Assembly (NCBI GenBank): GCA_029817715.1
Contig: JARUPY010000474.1
Span: 4,154,001 to 4,218,000 of the forward strand
Direction of reading: 5' to 3'
Length of the DNA stretch: 64,000 nt
Source: Melastoma dodecandrum
Lineage: Eukaryota; Streptophyta; Magnoliopsida; Myrtales; Melastomataceae
This document shows positions 33,537 through 44,532 of this stretch, piece by piece. Both the position numbers and the translations under genes were made by a program. Each line of letters opens with the position of its first letter. Positions within the stretch are counted from its first letter, which is position 1. The notes below the pieces were generated by a model. The model made no database searches. It was not told the origin of the DNA and saw nothing but the letters and a program-made list of their open reading frames with translations.

Positions 33537-34249
33537 GTAAAATAGATGGTAATTGACCCAATAATGTCTTTCCATTAAGTTGGTTTGAGGTTTACGACGA
33601 TACGTTTGCTAGATAATTATTCGCTTTCATTTTTCGCCATCCAGCCTGGTCACAATCAAGGTTCTTCCCTCGAGGATGGCATAAAAGGGGGGAACTAACG
33701 AAATTTCGCACAGCTTTCAGTAAATATTCTAAACAAACAAGGGGAAGAGAACCTTCTTCCTTACATGAGAAAAAAGGGTTTGGTTTGTTTCATACATTTG
33801 GGGGGAATGCATCTCGCCTGTACTCTTGATGTATATAGTCCCCCACCTTGAATTCTGCTTTATACAAAGTGTTTTGTAGCTCTCGTACATGTAGATAATG
33901 CTTTTTTTGTCTGTGTCCTAGCTGTACGAGGATATTGTTAGATTTGGGAGGTTGATCATTTGGAATTCTCGAGTGTCTCTTGAGGCGACCTGTTGATCTG
34001 ACAGTGCAATACTTGTGGGTAAAGTATCAAATAGAAAGTAGCGTCCCGAAACAAAGGACTTAAAACGTCGGCCTCAGTCGGAGTTTTTCAGGTCGTGATC
34101 CAATGAGGAATGCCGCCAGCATTGTCACCCCCACTCAACCCAAAAACCCAACGTAAGTCCGACGAGGTTGGCTGGAGTCCGTAAAGAAAGTAATAAGCAG
34201 TAGACGAGACAGGGACAAGGAAGAAAGGGAAGAAAGGAAGAGGAGAGGG
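33537..34249. other. Intergenic, probable LUL 3' UTR and SPCS3 promoter
   Basis: No gene is supported. The left part follows the LUL-like stop and looks like a 3' UTR. The right part, ending in a purine-rich leader (GAAGAAAGGAAGAGG..), precedes the SPCS3-like start. Confidence 0.5.
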
Positions 34250-35787
34250 ATGCATTCGTGGGGTTATAGGCTGAATGCCGTTGCTACGTTCTCGCTGACG
34301 GTGCTCGGGGTTATGTGCGGAATGGTCTCCTTCTTCGATAACTTCAGCCATCCCACCCCTTCTGCTGATGTCCGGGTTCGTAGCTTTCCTGGTTTCTCTG
34401 GGTTTTGGTTTGGTTTTGCGGGTCCTTGTTGAAGCTGCTGCTTGTGGGTCCGTCCGGTTAAAGGCTCGATCTTTCCTGTGATTTCATAATCGGGATTCTG
34501 ATCATTAGAGGAGATTGAAGGCAGTCGTTGGTTGTGTTATAAACGCTTCTTTCTCTTACGATTGGATTGGGGCGCAGGTGTGAATTTCTTTCACGTTTTC
34601 TTTTAGTTATCGTGGGGTTAAGTGGTTAGTTGGATAGGATAGGACACTCCCTCTTTAAATGGCTTCTGGACTATGCAAAAAGGACATGGGATAGGAACTC
34701 TGCATAGGTTTTCTTGACTATACAGTTGCCGAAGCCTGGAAATGGCTTCATTCAAGGAGGTGAAGCTGCTCATAACTCCTACTTCCGTGAAATCGCTTAA
34801 AATTTTAGTTGGCAGTCCTCTAGAATTGGCCTGTTGTATATATATGTTGAGTTTCGTGAATTTGTGACATGCCTTAATCATCCCTGCCAACATTCTGTGG
34901 TTATATTCACATTGGCTCATGCCAGTGAATACGTTGCTTGCAATACCCATCAGAGTGTTCCTCTGATTACCTGTTTTCAATTTGGTTTAGAGGTGCAGGG
35001 GCACCGTGGTCATTTGTGCTGTCAGCTTGCCTGATTGCTGTAGACTAAATGCGTTATCCTGGCCCTTTTGGTGAATTGGCTCATTTTTGGTTCAACAGGT
35101 TAGCATGACTATGAATATAACGGCGAACCTGCAATCTTTATTCACTTGGAACACCAAGCAGGTTTGCTTTATTTACCTTGACATGTCATTCTCCTGAAAA
35201 GCTATATTTTGTTTTAGTTCTAAGTGGAGGAGAAGCTATTTCCTCTCATTGTTTGCCTGCGCTTGCTCGCTTGTGTATCAAGAGTAACCGAATTTTCTAC
35301 TACGAGTTTCCCTTACGATCTGCAGGTTTTTGTCTTTCTTGGGGCAGAATATGAGACTCCTATGAACTCCTTGAATCAGGTATGCTTCCTTGCGGCCATC
35401 CCTCACCTGACTTACATCCCAGAAATGTGATACGGTGCCGTCTTTTGGCATACCTGTTTTCAATTTCTCTTTAACCCGATGACTCTTGTCAGGTTTCCCT
35501 CTGGGATGGCATCATACCCACCAAAGAGCATGCTCGATTTTGGATACATACTGCCAACAAGTATGGTTTCATGGACCAGGTAGCATACTGCCACATTTGA
35601 CTGCTGCAGCTTTGCGTTTCCTGCACTTCCTGTAACTGGTATTTGGCCAAACAAATCTCTCTTGCGGGGTAGCAATCTCCAGGGCAAGGATTTCAACCTA
35701 AAGCTGCATTGGCACGCGACGCCCAAGACCGGAAAGATATTTGCTGACAAAATAGTCATGCCGGGATTCCGTTTACTTGACGCTTAA
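34250..35787 (+). pseudogene. Signal peptidase complex subunit 3 (SPC22/23)-like, exon loss and mutated acceptor
   Basis: Exons 34250–34375, 35099–35161, 35326–35379, 35493–35579 and 35683–35787 encode the family's MHSWGYRLNAVATFSLT signal-anchor, [54 protein letters not shown] and [22 protein letters not shown]. This subunit stabilises ER signal peptidase. The exon carrying the conserved LNINWFQKQ region, expected between the first two exons, is not found in the 723 bases between them. The acceptor expected before GSNLQGKDF reads TTGCGG (35662–35667) instead of TTGCAG. A downstream CAG (35680–35682) could restore the frame with loss of five residues. The remaining frame is open, so expression as a shortened protein cannot be excluded. 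Confidence 0.7.
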
Positions 35788-36089
35788 AGATAGGGAGCAT
35801 CTCGTCTCTTGGACCACCTAATTGCTGTAACTTATAACACTGACATAGGAGGGGAGGCGATCTTTTTGAATGACGGCTTACCTTCGATCCTGGAAATCGA
35901 AAAGACGTGCTTCCCCTGTTTGTGTGCCTCTTACATTTCTGGCTGCTTGAGTTGAGTGATTCACAACTGCATTAGCCCGGGAGTTGTTCTGGTCTCATGT
36001 GAATGGAAGACTGGGCTAAAGTGAGTGATGGGCCCATTGTGAGGAAGAAGGTCACAGTAATTTAAACAAATCTCTCCCTCTGACAAACC

Positions 36090-37279
36090 TCCTAGGGGTG
36101 AAAATGAGCCGAGCTGCTCGCGAGCTCGGTTCGAGCTCGACTTTGACCGAGCTCGAGCCGAAACACTAACAGCTCGAAGGCTCGCGAGCTTAATATTATA
36201 TAATAAATTTTAATAAATTATTAATAAAATTACCTAAAAAACTTTTTCCTTCCCCCTCCCCATACTCTGTGGTAAAAGCAAACTCTAAAAAAAAAACATC
36301 TCTCTCCCTCTCCTTTTCTTGTTTGGATTGGTAGAAGATGAATCGGGTACATTACCCAATTTTGTCAAGAATGACAGCTGATATTTTAGTCATCCCAATA
36401 AGCTCAGTGGCTTCTGAAGCTATATTCAGTGCTGGAACGAGGGTAATTGATGCTTATCGTTCATCTCTTTCTCCGAATACGGTAGAAGCATTACTTTGTG
36501 GAGGAGATTGGCTTCGACATTTACATTGGATGAAAAAAATTGAAAAGGTAAGTTTTTTTCATTTAAAGTTTTTTCAATTTATGAAATATATTATTTATTA
36601 AACATGTTACTAACCCAAGCTTTTTATTTCTCTTTTTTGTTTCTTTTACAGAAATGGAAAATATACCAAGAGATATTTATTCAAGTACCTAATTCAACTT
36701 CTTGAAGTAAGCTAAATATCGTTACATACTTTATAAAATTTTAAGATATTTATTGTCTTATTATTGTTATGGTGATTGTAATACTCTTTATAATATTTTA
36801 TATGCAGGTGATGATGCTTGTGATATTATTATGATTGGTAATGAAGTTATATCGCGAAGATGTTTAAGAGTATGATTCTTGTGGTTTGTGATTGTTTTGA
36901 TAAATCTGGTTCTATTTATGGATATGTTTTGGGAGAATAATTTGGATATGTTTTGGAATTATGATTTTGTTGAAATATTTTGACAACATTGTTCATATTT
37001 ATGTTTTTGAAGTTAATTTTATTATATATGTTTTCGAGCCAACCGAGCCAAGTTCGAGTCAACGTCAATATATGTATATTTTGAAATCGAGCTCGAGCTT
37101 TCGAATCAAGCTTAGGCTCGATCTACATTCGAGCCTTTCGAGCCGAGCTCGAGCTCTCCATAATTGGAACGAGCCGAGTTCAAGTTCCAATTATTTGAGC
37201 TCGAGCTCGAGCTTTTTCTAATCGAGCCGAGCTCGAGCCTGGGAGTACTCGGTCTCGACTCGACTCATTTTCACCCATA
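36090..37279 (+). mobile_element. hAT-family DNA transposon, truncated non-autonomous copy
   Basis: The left end reads TAGGGGTGAAAATGAGCCG and the right end, inverted, TATGGGTGAAAATGAGTCG, a hAT-type terminal inverted repeat. The 8-base word GACAAACC lies at 36082–36089 and 37280–37287 and is a likely target-site duplication. The left copy is followed by three or so extra bases before TAG. Both ends carry many GAGCTCGAGC-type subterminal repeats. Inside, about 36330–36720, is the C-terminal dimerisation domain of hAT transposase (ILVIPISSVASEAIFSAG.., SLSPNTVEALLCGGDWL) with one intron, and a TAG replaces a codon just upstream at LDW*K. The rest of the transposase is missing. Confidence 0.8.
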
Positions 37280-37694
37280 GACAAACCCTTTTGGGGGAAC
37301 TTGGGAGGGCAAAACCGTCACAAGAAAAAGGGGGTCAGAGATACGACATCGGTTCTTTGTTCCCTCCTCGTTGTTGCTGTTGGTATTTGTTGGGGTTCAG
37401 ACCGGCGACGGTGTCTCTTATTGCAGAAACCCAATTGCTCCACTAATAAAAGAACCAAACCCCCACCCCCCCCAGGAAGGAAGAGATAAAGGAGTTCGGG
37501 CAGGAGAATCCCAACCCTGCAGGAAGAACAAACGGGTAATTTCGTCGATTCCCCACTGTTTAATCAAACGAAGAAGAGACTGGTTTTGGTCGTCCTCTGT
37601 GTGTTGGTGAGACGTCGACAGATCTGGTTTCTGTGGACTTTTCTAGGTTGCCCAGATCGATAAATAAGCTAATCGGAAACCTTTCGAGGCAAAG

Positions 37695-38363
37695 GTAAAA
37701 ACCAATAAAAAAAAAGGGTTCTCTTTTTTTGTTGGGTTTCTTACTACGATTTTGATGTGTTTTTGTTCGCTTGTTTGCATGCGTCGATGTGGGTTTGATG
37801 AATTCTCTTTCTGGGATTGAGAGGGTTTGATGTTTTTTCTATGGGTGTTCATGCGCCTTGTTCTGGGGGGTTTCCCCTTCTTTCTCTGCGTTTGCTTGTT
37901 AGGGATTTTTACCAGTGGAAATTCTGGTCCTCTCGTGTTATTATTTTCCTGTTGATACCTCAGAAGGTTTGTCTGGCCAAGAATTTCTGTTGTGTTTGGT
38001 TCGCTGTGTTCGGTGAATCTCTTAGCCTCGAATTACGGAAGTCAGTCGTTGAACGCCGCTACTTCCCGTGGGGACAGCCTAGTTCTTCCCCATTTCATTT
38101 ATAAGCAGGGATAAGCCTAGTTTTCCTTCTTGGTTTTGATAATCGAGCTCCTAGGACCTTTAGACTTGAATGTGGAATTTGATTGCCCTATTGAGAGGGT
38201 TATTTCCTACTTGAGTAGTGATAGTTAGAATAACGGACGACGGTAGCATGTTGATGTTTGGTCCTGGGAATCATCAATTCCATGGGGTATCGATAATTGT
38301 TTTCGTTTCAATTCTTTCCTGTCTATACCTGTAATTTCGTCACAACCATGTGCAATTTTATAG
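37695..38363 (+). other. Probable 5' UTR intron of the first NF-YC gene
   Basis: A donor CAAAG|GTAAAAA at 37695 and an acceptor TTTTATAG at 38363 flank a T-rich, non-coding stretch just before the NF-YC start codon. Leader introns are common in plant NF-YC genes. The splice sites are my reading and not certain. Confidence 0.45.
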
Positions 38364-38390
38364 GCTGTTGTCGACGCTTTTAGATTGAAG

Positions 38391-39167
38391 ATGGATCAAC
38401 GAGGACATGCTCAACCTCCGGCCATGGGGGTGGTTGCCGGAACTGCCCAACTGCCATACGCTCCAATGCCTTATCAGCCAGGTCCAATGGGTGGGTCCCC
38501 CAATTACCCTGGTGTTGTCCCACCGGTGGTTGGGACTGTTCAACCGGCAGCACCGGCTACAGGAGCTCAACTCGCATACCAACAAATCCAACAGCAGCAG
38601 CAGCAGCAGCTCCAGCAACAGCTCCAGGCATTTTGGGCCAACCAGTACCAAGAAATCGAGAAAGTCACGGACTTCAAGAATCACAGCCTTCCCTTGGCAA
38701 GGATTAAGAAGATCATGAAGGCCGATGAGGATGTGAGGATGATATCCGCTGAAGCGCCGATCGTATTCGCCAGGGCTTGTGAGATGTTCATCCTTGAGCT
38801 GACGCTACGCTCGTGGAATCACACCGAGGAGAACAAGAGAAGGACGCTCCAGAAGAACGACATCGCCGCAGCCATCACGAGGACCGACATCTTCGACTTC
38901 CTGGTCGACATCGTCCCCCGGGAGGACCTGAAGGAGGAGGTCATGGGAGGCATCCCAAGAGGGCCTATGCCTGTCGGGGTACCAGCCGATACCATCCCTT
39001 ATTGCTACATGCAACCTCCCCACGGGGCTCCAGTCGGGACGCCGGGCATGTACATGGGGAAGCCTATGATGGACCCCTCCATGTACATGCAGCAGCCGCA
39101 TCCTTACATGACTCAGCAGATGGTCCCGGAGTCGTCGGAACAGCAGCAGTCATCCTCCGACCATTAA
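38391..39167 (+). CDS. NF-YC: Nuclear factor Y subunit C (NF-YC3/9-like)
   Basis: An intronless coding region of 258 aa from [10 protein letters not shown]; the ATG at 38391 is the first in frame. A proline/glutamine-rich N-terminus contains a segment [28 protein letters not shown] and a run of glutamines. The NF-YC core follows: [78 protein letters not shown] and DIVPRED. This histone-fold subunit pairs with NF-YB and binds CCAAT boxes with NF-YA, and serves CONSTANS in flowering and other pathways. A possible 3' UTR intron starts just after the stop (GTAAGT at 39176). The neighbour at 41889 is a tandem paralogue. Confidence 0.95.
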   Translation: MDQRGHAQPPAMGVVAGTAQLPYAPMPYQPGPMGGSPNYPGVVPPVVGTVQPAAPATGAQLAYQQIQQQQQQQLQQQLQAFWANQYQEIEKVTDFKNHSLPLARIKKIMKADEDVRMISAEAPIVFARACEMFILELTLRSWNHTEENKRRTLQKNDIAAAITRTDIFDFLVDIVPREDLKEEVMGGIPRGPMPVGVPADTIPYCYMQPPHGAPVGTPGMYMGKPMMDPSMYMQQPHPYMTQQMVPESSEQQQSSSDH

Positions 39168-40973
39168 CATATGGCGTAAGTTAAAAAAAATGACTAAACC
39201 TTTGGTTTATGATGATTTTCATCAGCATTAATCCCTTCTCTCCGCTTTGCCTATGATCACAGGTATGAGAACTCCAAGAGGAGGAGACTACGGTTTGGCA
39301 GTGGGGAGAAGACGGAGCAAAGCAAAGAGAAAGGAGTGGCTTTGTATGGTTAACCATTGGTTCTTATACATTATTCTCGATGATGATGTTCGGCGTGGCC
39401 TGGGTTGGGGTGGTATATTCATGAACTAGACTTCGTTGTGGTCGCAGCTGTCCAGACTCCGCTATCCTACCTATTCTTCTAAAATATTTGCGAGACGCAA
39501 TAAATTAACAGGCGATGTGATCTTTATTTAAAAAAAAAAAAATTTTTGAATATGTTATGAAAACGGGCCATAACACTAAAGAACAACATCAAACAACTCA
39601 TTGAAAATATTTAAAAATTAAAATAGCTGGGTAAATTATTTTTCATTTTATTTAATTGATTTGTATATTAATGCTATTTTAGGTAAAAAAAAAAAGTTTA
39701 AAATAGCATTTTTTAAAAGTAACTTTTAAAAGAAGAAACTATTTCAATTTTATATCAATACAAATTATCATCATTTATAACGGCGGATTTCTTATTAGAC
39801 TTCAATTTATTTTTTTAGTATATTAAGATATAAACTCGAATCTATTGGAATACCTGCGCCCTAATGGCTTGCTGCTGCTGCTGCTGCGAAAATGCATTTG
39901 TGGATTTTCTCATCCCTGGAATCGGATCGTTTATTTGGGCGTTTGTTCCGATGGCACCTTCTAAGAACAGGATGGATCTCCGGCTTTCTGTGTGTCGAAG
40001 TCTCGGTTGGGCGAAGTTGAAGAGTCCTGCTGATGTGGATGATGATATTGGCTGCTACTGCTGCTGCTGCTCCTCTCTGGAGTTTCAGCCGATGGTATAT
40101 CGCGGGGTGCTTTTGTGGATGATGACATGCCCTGCTCTTTCTTTTAGGATGATGCATCACAGTAAAGACAGTTGTGCCGCTAATTTCTGTTGTGACTGTT
40201 ATAACTAATTAGCCGGCTAAATTCTTCCCTGCCTTGCTTTTTAGTTTTGGTTCTATTTCAGCGAGTTAGTGACAGAGAGAAATTTGTCATCACAGCTTGT
40301 GTTACTTGCCATTTTGACACGGAATTTCGGCAGCTCTCTTACGCTGTTTTATGCGACTTGAGTTCCGACATTCTCTCTTTTCATATTGATACCTCTTCAA
40401 CTTTTCCATGTCAGGGAATTGGATAGCGTTATGTTCCTCTATAAGGACAGGCACAATGGATTCTTTCTTGCTATATCATGTCAATAGCATTGGATGACAG
40501 TCTTTCTTGTAAGTCTGATACATCGGAAGCATTGCTCTATTGTGTGTCATATTTCAATTAAATTAGATTTTCTCAAATGATCAGTGAATTGACTGTGCTT
40601 TCTGGACTGCGACAATAGGCAACAATTGGGTAAAAATCCGATGTTATAGCAGCACAATAAAGAGCCTCTTGTGCACTAAATTGATCCTATTTTGTCGTTA
40701 TGCTTGGTTGCGTCTCCAAGTCGTAACAATAGAAAATGGCCATCAAGGAGAGTACTAGCCAAGAAATAAGTAGGTTTTCCATCATGCTGTTAGTCATTAT
40801 ATTTAGTTTTGTGTTTATGTTATTTTGGAAGTCACCGATAGGAAAATGAGAACCTGTCGGTTTGCGTGAGTATAAGTTAGGGTAATTTGATAAGGCCGTC
40901 GCAGCCCTATTGTGCACATTTCATCATCACAAGCCGCAGGCTGATCAGCTGCTCCTTCCATCCTCTTCCTAGG
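39168..40973. other. Spacer between the NF-YC genes
   Basis: It contains the 3' UTR of the first NF-YC gene (poly-A-like tract near 39529), AT-rich spacer and the promoter of the second. A frame at 39864–40208 has two clusters of Cys codons (TGC repeats, 114 codons). On the minus strand the same repeats give Gln/Ala/Ser runs, and I do not recognise a gene in either direction. The last 60 bases are probably the leader exon of the second NF-YC gene. Confidence 0.5.
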
Positions 40974-41882
40974 GTAAGTGATCTCTTGGTTGATTCATGA
41001 TCTTGATATATTCTCTATCGTTTATTATTTTGATTGTCAGATTTCCTTGCTTATTCGCTATGGTTAAACCCTCAGAGGAGCCTGATTTGTATCTTGCTCT
41101 AATTGGTAGATTTAGTGATGCTACATAGTGAAAATGGTTTGACTGATGAAATCAAAGCAATCGTCGTGGTTGCAGATTTTTTTTTTTTTGTCCTTTGGAT
41201 TGTTCTTTAGACATGCTTAGATCGTGAAGCCGTGGCAATTTTAATGGTGACCGAACGACATCTGAGTGTTGTTCTGGCAATCGGACTGTAGAAGCATTTT
41301 ATTACTGCGAGTCTGCTTTCCATGTTGATTGAGTAATTCATATAGCTGTTGCTGGGATGGAAAATTTGGATATCTGGATACGTCTTTCAAGAACAATTAA
41401 TTTTTTACTGCTGTCTATCTTTCAATCAAACGACAGAATAAGGAGTCAATCTGAGTTAGCTCATTAAATAGTTAAGATCTATATGGTATTAGCATCCACA
41501 AAATGCAGATCTAATTTTGTTGATCTGTGCAATGATGGGACTTCATTGCTGAAGAACCAGACTTCATCTCTGGAAACCTGTATGCTAATCTTTAGTGGGC
41601 CTTGCCAATCTCCTTTGTGGAACACCTTTTGATCTTTGGATTGAAGGTTGTAGTCCTTAGCTCCTTAATGAACTAGGAATTGATCAGCAGTTGATGCAAC
41701 CTTTTCATGAGGATTCTCAATGCTTTTTGTGCATTTGAAAGGAACAAATCTATTACAATGAAATAAAATGAACGAATTGTTACTTTCTCATTCGAATTCG
41801 ATGCTCGTATTGGTAAAAAAACGTGTATGGTTGTAGTTTCATTCCCATATTATGACTGTTGTTAAGATGACATTTCTTTCAG
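40974..41882 (+). other. Probable 5' UTR intron of the repeat-bearing NF-YC gene
   Basis: A strong donor (CTAGG|GTAAGT, 40974) and a pyrimidine-rich acceptor (CATTTCTTTCAG, ending 41882) lie six bases before the start ATG at 41889. The enclosed 0.9 kb is T-rich and non-coding, like a plant leader intron. A similar arrangement precedes the first NF-YC gene. Confidence 0.6.
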
Positions 41883-41888
41883 CTCCAG

Positions 41889-44117
41889 ATGGATCAGCAC
41901 CAACAAGAAGGATCTGATATGTCTCCGGTTGTGGTTACCGTTGCTAGCACGGAACAAGTGACATATGCATCACCTGGTTACCAGCCAATCCCTGTGACAG
42001 GATTCCCAAATTTTGTTACCTTTGCCCAGCCAATGGTCCAGGCTGGTTATCCCATTCCACCTACTGGAGGGCAGTTTTCTTACCAGCCAGGCCCTGTGAT
42101 AGGGTCCCCAAACTTGATGACCATGGCCGGGCCAGTGGTCGGTGCAGCTCATCCCGTTCAGCCAAGTGGAGCTCCAGGAGCTCCATCTGTTTACCAGCCA
42201 GGCCATGTCACAGGGTCCCCAAATTTCATGACCATGGCCCAGCCGGTGGTCGGGCCAGCACAACCGGTTCAGCCAACTGGAGCTCCATCTGCTTACCTGC
42301 CAGGCCCTGTGACAGGGTCTCCAAATTTGATAACCATGGTCCAGCCGGGGATTGGGTCTGCTCAACCGGTTCAGCCAACTGGAGCTCCATCTGCTTACCT
42401 GCCAGGCCCTGTGACAGGGTCCCAAAATTTGATGACCATGGCCCAGCCGGCGGTCTGGACTGCTCAACCGGTTCAGCCAACTGGAGCTCCATCTGCTTAC
42501 CTGCCAGGCCCTGTGACAGGGTCCCAAAATTTGATGACCATGGCCCAGCCGGCGGTCTGGACTGCTCAACCGGTTCAGCCAACTGGAGCTCCATCTGCTT
42601 ACCTGCCAGGCCCTGTGACAGCGTCCCCAAATTTGATGACCATGGCCCAGCCGGCGGTCAGGACTGCTCAACCGGTTCAGCCAACTGGAGCTCCATCTGC
42701 TTACCTGCCAGGCCCTGTGACAGGGTCCCAAAATTTGATGACCATGGCCCAGCCGGCGGTGTGGACTGCTCAACCGGTTCAGCCAACTGGAGCTCCATCT
42801 GCTTACCTGCCAGGCCCTGTGACAGCGTCCCCAAATTTGATGACCATGGCCCAGCCGGCGGTCGGGACTGCTCAACTGGTTCAGCCAACTGGAGCTGGAG
42901 CTCCATTTGCTTACCAGCCAGGCCCGGTGACATGGTCCCCAAATTTGATGACCATGGCCCAGCCGGCAGTTGGGGCTGCTCAACCCGTTCAGCCAACTGG
43001 AGCTCCATCTGCTTACCAGCCAGACCCCGTGTCAGGAACCCCAAATCTTGTGACCATTCCCCAGCCAATGGTCCAGGCTGATTATCCCATTCAACCTACT
43101 GGAACACAGTTTTCTTACCAGCCAGGCCCTGTTCCTTACCCGTCAGGTCTTGTGACAGGGTCCCAAAATTTGATGAACATGGCCCAGCCAATGGTTGGGA
43201 CTGCTCAGCCCTTTCAGCCAACTGGAGCTCCACCTGCTTACAATCAAGGCCCTGCTGCTCACCCCGTTCGGGCACCTTCTGTTTATCAGCCTGGGTTCTC
43301 AAATATTGTGACCATTGCCCAGCCAGGGGTTGGGACTACCGCCATACAGCCAACTGGAGGACAGTATGCTCACCAGCCCAGCAATGTGACAGGGTCCTCA
43401 AATTTGGTACCCGTAGCCCCGACTGGATCACAGTTCGTGCAGTACCAACTGTGCCAGCAATACCAGCAGCAGCAGCAGCAACTCCAGCAGCAGCAGCACC
43501 AGCAGCAGCAGCAGCAACTCCAGCCGCGGCAGCAGCAGCAACTCCAGGCATTCTGGGCTAAACAGCGTGAGGAATGCCTGAGAGTCACAGATTTTAGGAA
43601 CAACAGTGTCCCCCTTTCAAGAATCAAAAGGATTATGAAGGCTGATGAGGATGTGAAGATGATAGCAGCTGAAGCACCTGTCTTGTTCGCCAGAGCTTGT
43701 GAGATGTTCATTCTCGAACTGACAAAGCGTGCATGGAATCATGTTGAGGAGAGCGGCAGGAGGACACTTCAGAGGAGTGATATTTTTGCTGCTATCACTA
43801 GGACCGACCTCTTTGACTTCCTGACTGAGCTGATTCCCTGGGAGGACTCGAATGTCCTGGCCATGACCGGAACACCAAGAGAACTGATACCAGTTGGTGT
43901 GCCGCTGACTGCAGTCCCCCCCACCTTTCCACCTCAGCACATGACTCCAGTCAGTGGGCCCGACATGCAGATGGCTGCTCCAGTGATGGGGGGTCCATCA
44001 AGGCTGCAGCTGGCACCCCCTCTTCCTGCGGCTCAGGCGCCGGCTCCCAACGACTTTCAGGAGGAGCAGTCATCCGATGATTCCGAGCAAGGTGACGCTG
44101 TATTGCAGGAATTGTGA
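41889..44117 (+). CDS. NF-YC paralogue with a ~490-residue N-terminal tandem-repeat domain
   Basis: 742 aa in one exon, about three times the usual NF-YC length. Residues 31–518 are a tandem array of about fifteen units, mostly 34 aa, with consensus [34 protein letters not shown] glutamine-rich linker and a complete NF-YC core follow: [74 protein letters not shown]. The C-terminus is acidic. Core residues for NF-YB pairing look retained; PRED of the neighbour is PWED here, and other changes follow (RSWNH to RAWNH). The frame is open across the whole array, suggesting selection or recent origin. It is a tandem duplicate of the gene at 38391. The role of the repeat domain is unknown; a long Pro/Gln-rich activation region is a reasonable guess. 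Confidence 0.9.
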   Translation: MDQHQQEGSDMSPVVVTVASTEQVTYASPGYQPIPVTGFPNFVTFAQPMVQAGYPIPPTGGQFSYQPGPVIGSPNLMTMAGPVVGAAHPVQPSGAPGAPSVYQPGHVTGSPNFMTMAQPVVGPAQPVQPTGAPSAYLPGPVTGSPNLITMVQPGIGSAQPVQPTGAPSAYLPGPVTGSQNLMTMAQPAVWTAQPVQPTGAPSAYLPGPVTGSQNLMTMAQPAVWTAQPVQPTGAPSAYLPGPVTASPNLMTMAQPAVRTAQPVQPTGAPSAYLPGPVTGSQNLMTMAQPAVWTAQPVQPTGAPSAYLPGPVTASPNLMTMAQPAVGTAQLVQPTGAGAPFAYQPGPVTWSPNLMTMAQPAVGAAQPVQPTGAPSAYQPDPVSGTPNLVTIPQPMVQADYPIQPTGTQFSYQPGPVPYPSGLVTGSQNLMNMAQPMVGTAQPFQPTGAPPAYNQGPAAHPVRAPSVYQPGFSNIVTIAQPGVGTTAIQPTGGQYAHQPSNVTGSSNLVPVAPTGSQFVQYQLCQQYQQQQQQLQQQQHQQQQQQLQPRQQQQLQAFWAKQREECLRVTDFRNNSVPLSRIKRIMKADEDVKMIAAEAPVLFARACEMFILELTKRAWNHVEESGRRTLQRSDIFAAITRTDLFDFLTELIPWEDSNVLAMTGTPRELIPVGVPLTAVPPTFPPQHMTPVSGPDMQMAAPVMGGPSRLQLAPPLPAAQAPAPNDFQEEQSSDDSEQGDAVLQEL
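41979..43442 (+). repeat. Coding minisatellite, 102-base unit, ~15 copies
   Basis: Units start at 41979, 42081, 42192, 42294, 42396, 42498, 42600, 42702, 42804, 42912, 43014 and 43116, followed by shorter, diverged units to 43442. Most are exactly 102 bases. The units at 42396 and 42498 are identical over all 102 bases, and those from 42396 to 42803 differ at only a few positions, while the outer units are diverged. This is the pattern expected of unequal exchange in the array centre. Length variants are all multiples of three (111, 108, 123 bases), so the frame is kept. Confidence 0.95.
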
Positions 44118-44532
44118 CTGTCATCAGTTTCAATTTGATGTCTTGCAATCCTAATTGTTGACTTTTATTGTTCTCTGTTTCCTTCGACGTAAATCAGATG
44201 ACTTTCCGGTGGAGGATCCTGAAGGATGGAAGCAGCATGCAGGGGAATGAGGCAATATTCTGCTCATTGTGGAGGAATCACAGCTGGGTGTAATGGTTCT
44301 GCGCGAAAGTGTTTGGATCTTGGATTTTCCTTCTGGTGCACCATGGATTGGTGGTGGTAACAAAACCCAGAGGCTGGAATTCTCTCTTGGATAATATCTT
44401 TTGAAACCTATCGGATTTTCTCTCTTTCGTTATCTTTTGTGGGCGTACTTTAATTTCAGTACAGGAAAAATGGCAAATCAGATTAGGCCGAGTATAGACT
44501 ACAAAACAAATAAAGAAACCCAGGTTTGTCTC
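44118..44532. other. 3' UTR and convergent intergenic space
   Basis: No gene is supported between the stop of the repeat-bearing NF-YC gene and the stop of the minus-strand gene. It probably holds both 3' UTRs. Confidence 0.5.

Noticed and set aside
34618..34980. 120-codon minus-strand frame within the SPCS3-like gene
   Set aside because: It lies in the first intron, has no family features, and the plus-strand exons on both sides explain the locus.
39864..40208. Cysteine-rich 114-codon frame between the NF-YC genes
   Set aside because: It is produced by TGC trinucleotide repeats. There is no signal peptide, cysteine spacing pattern or family match, and the opposite strand is equally open.
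41970..42983. Long antisense open frame (337 codons) and other antisense frames across the NF-YC repeat array
   Set aside because: The repeat unit is 102 bases, a multiple of three, so any frame open in one unit stays open through all. The sense frame continues into a real NF-YC domain; the antisense frames match nothing.
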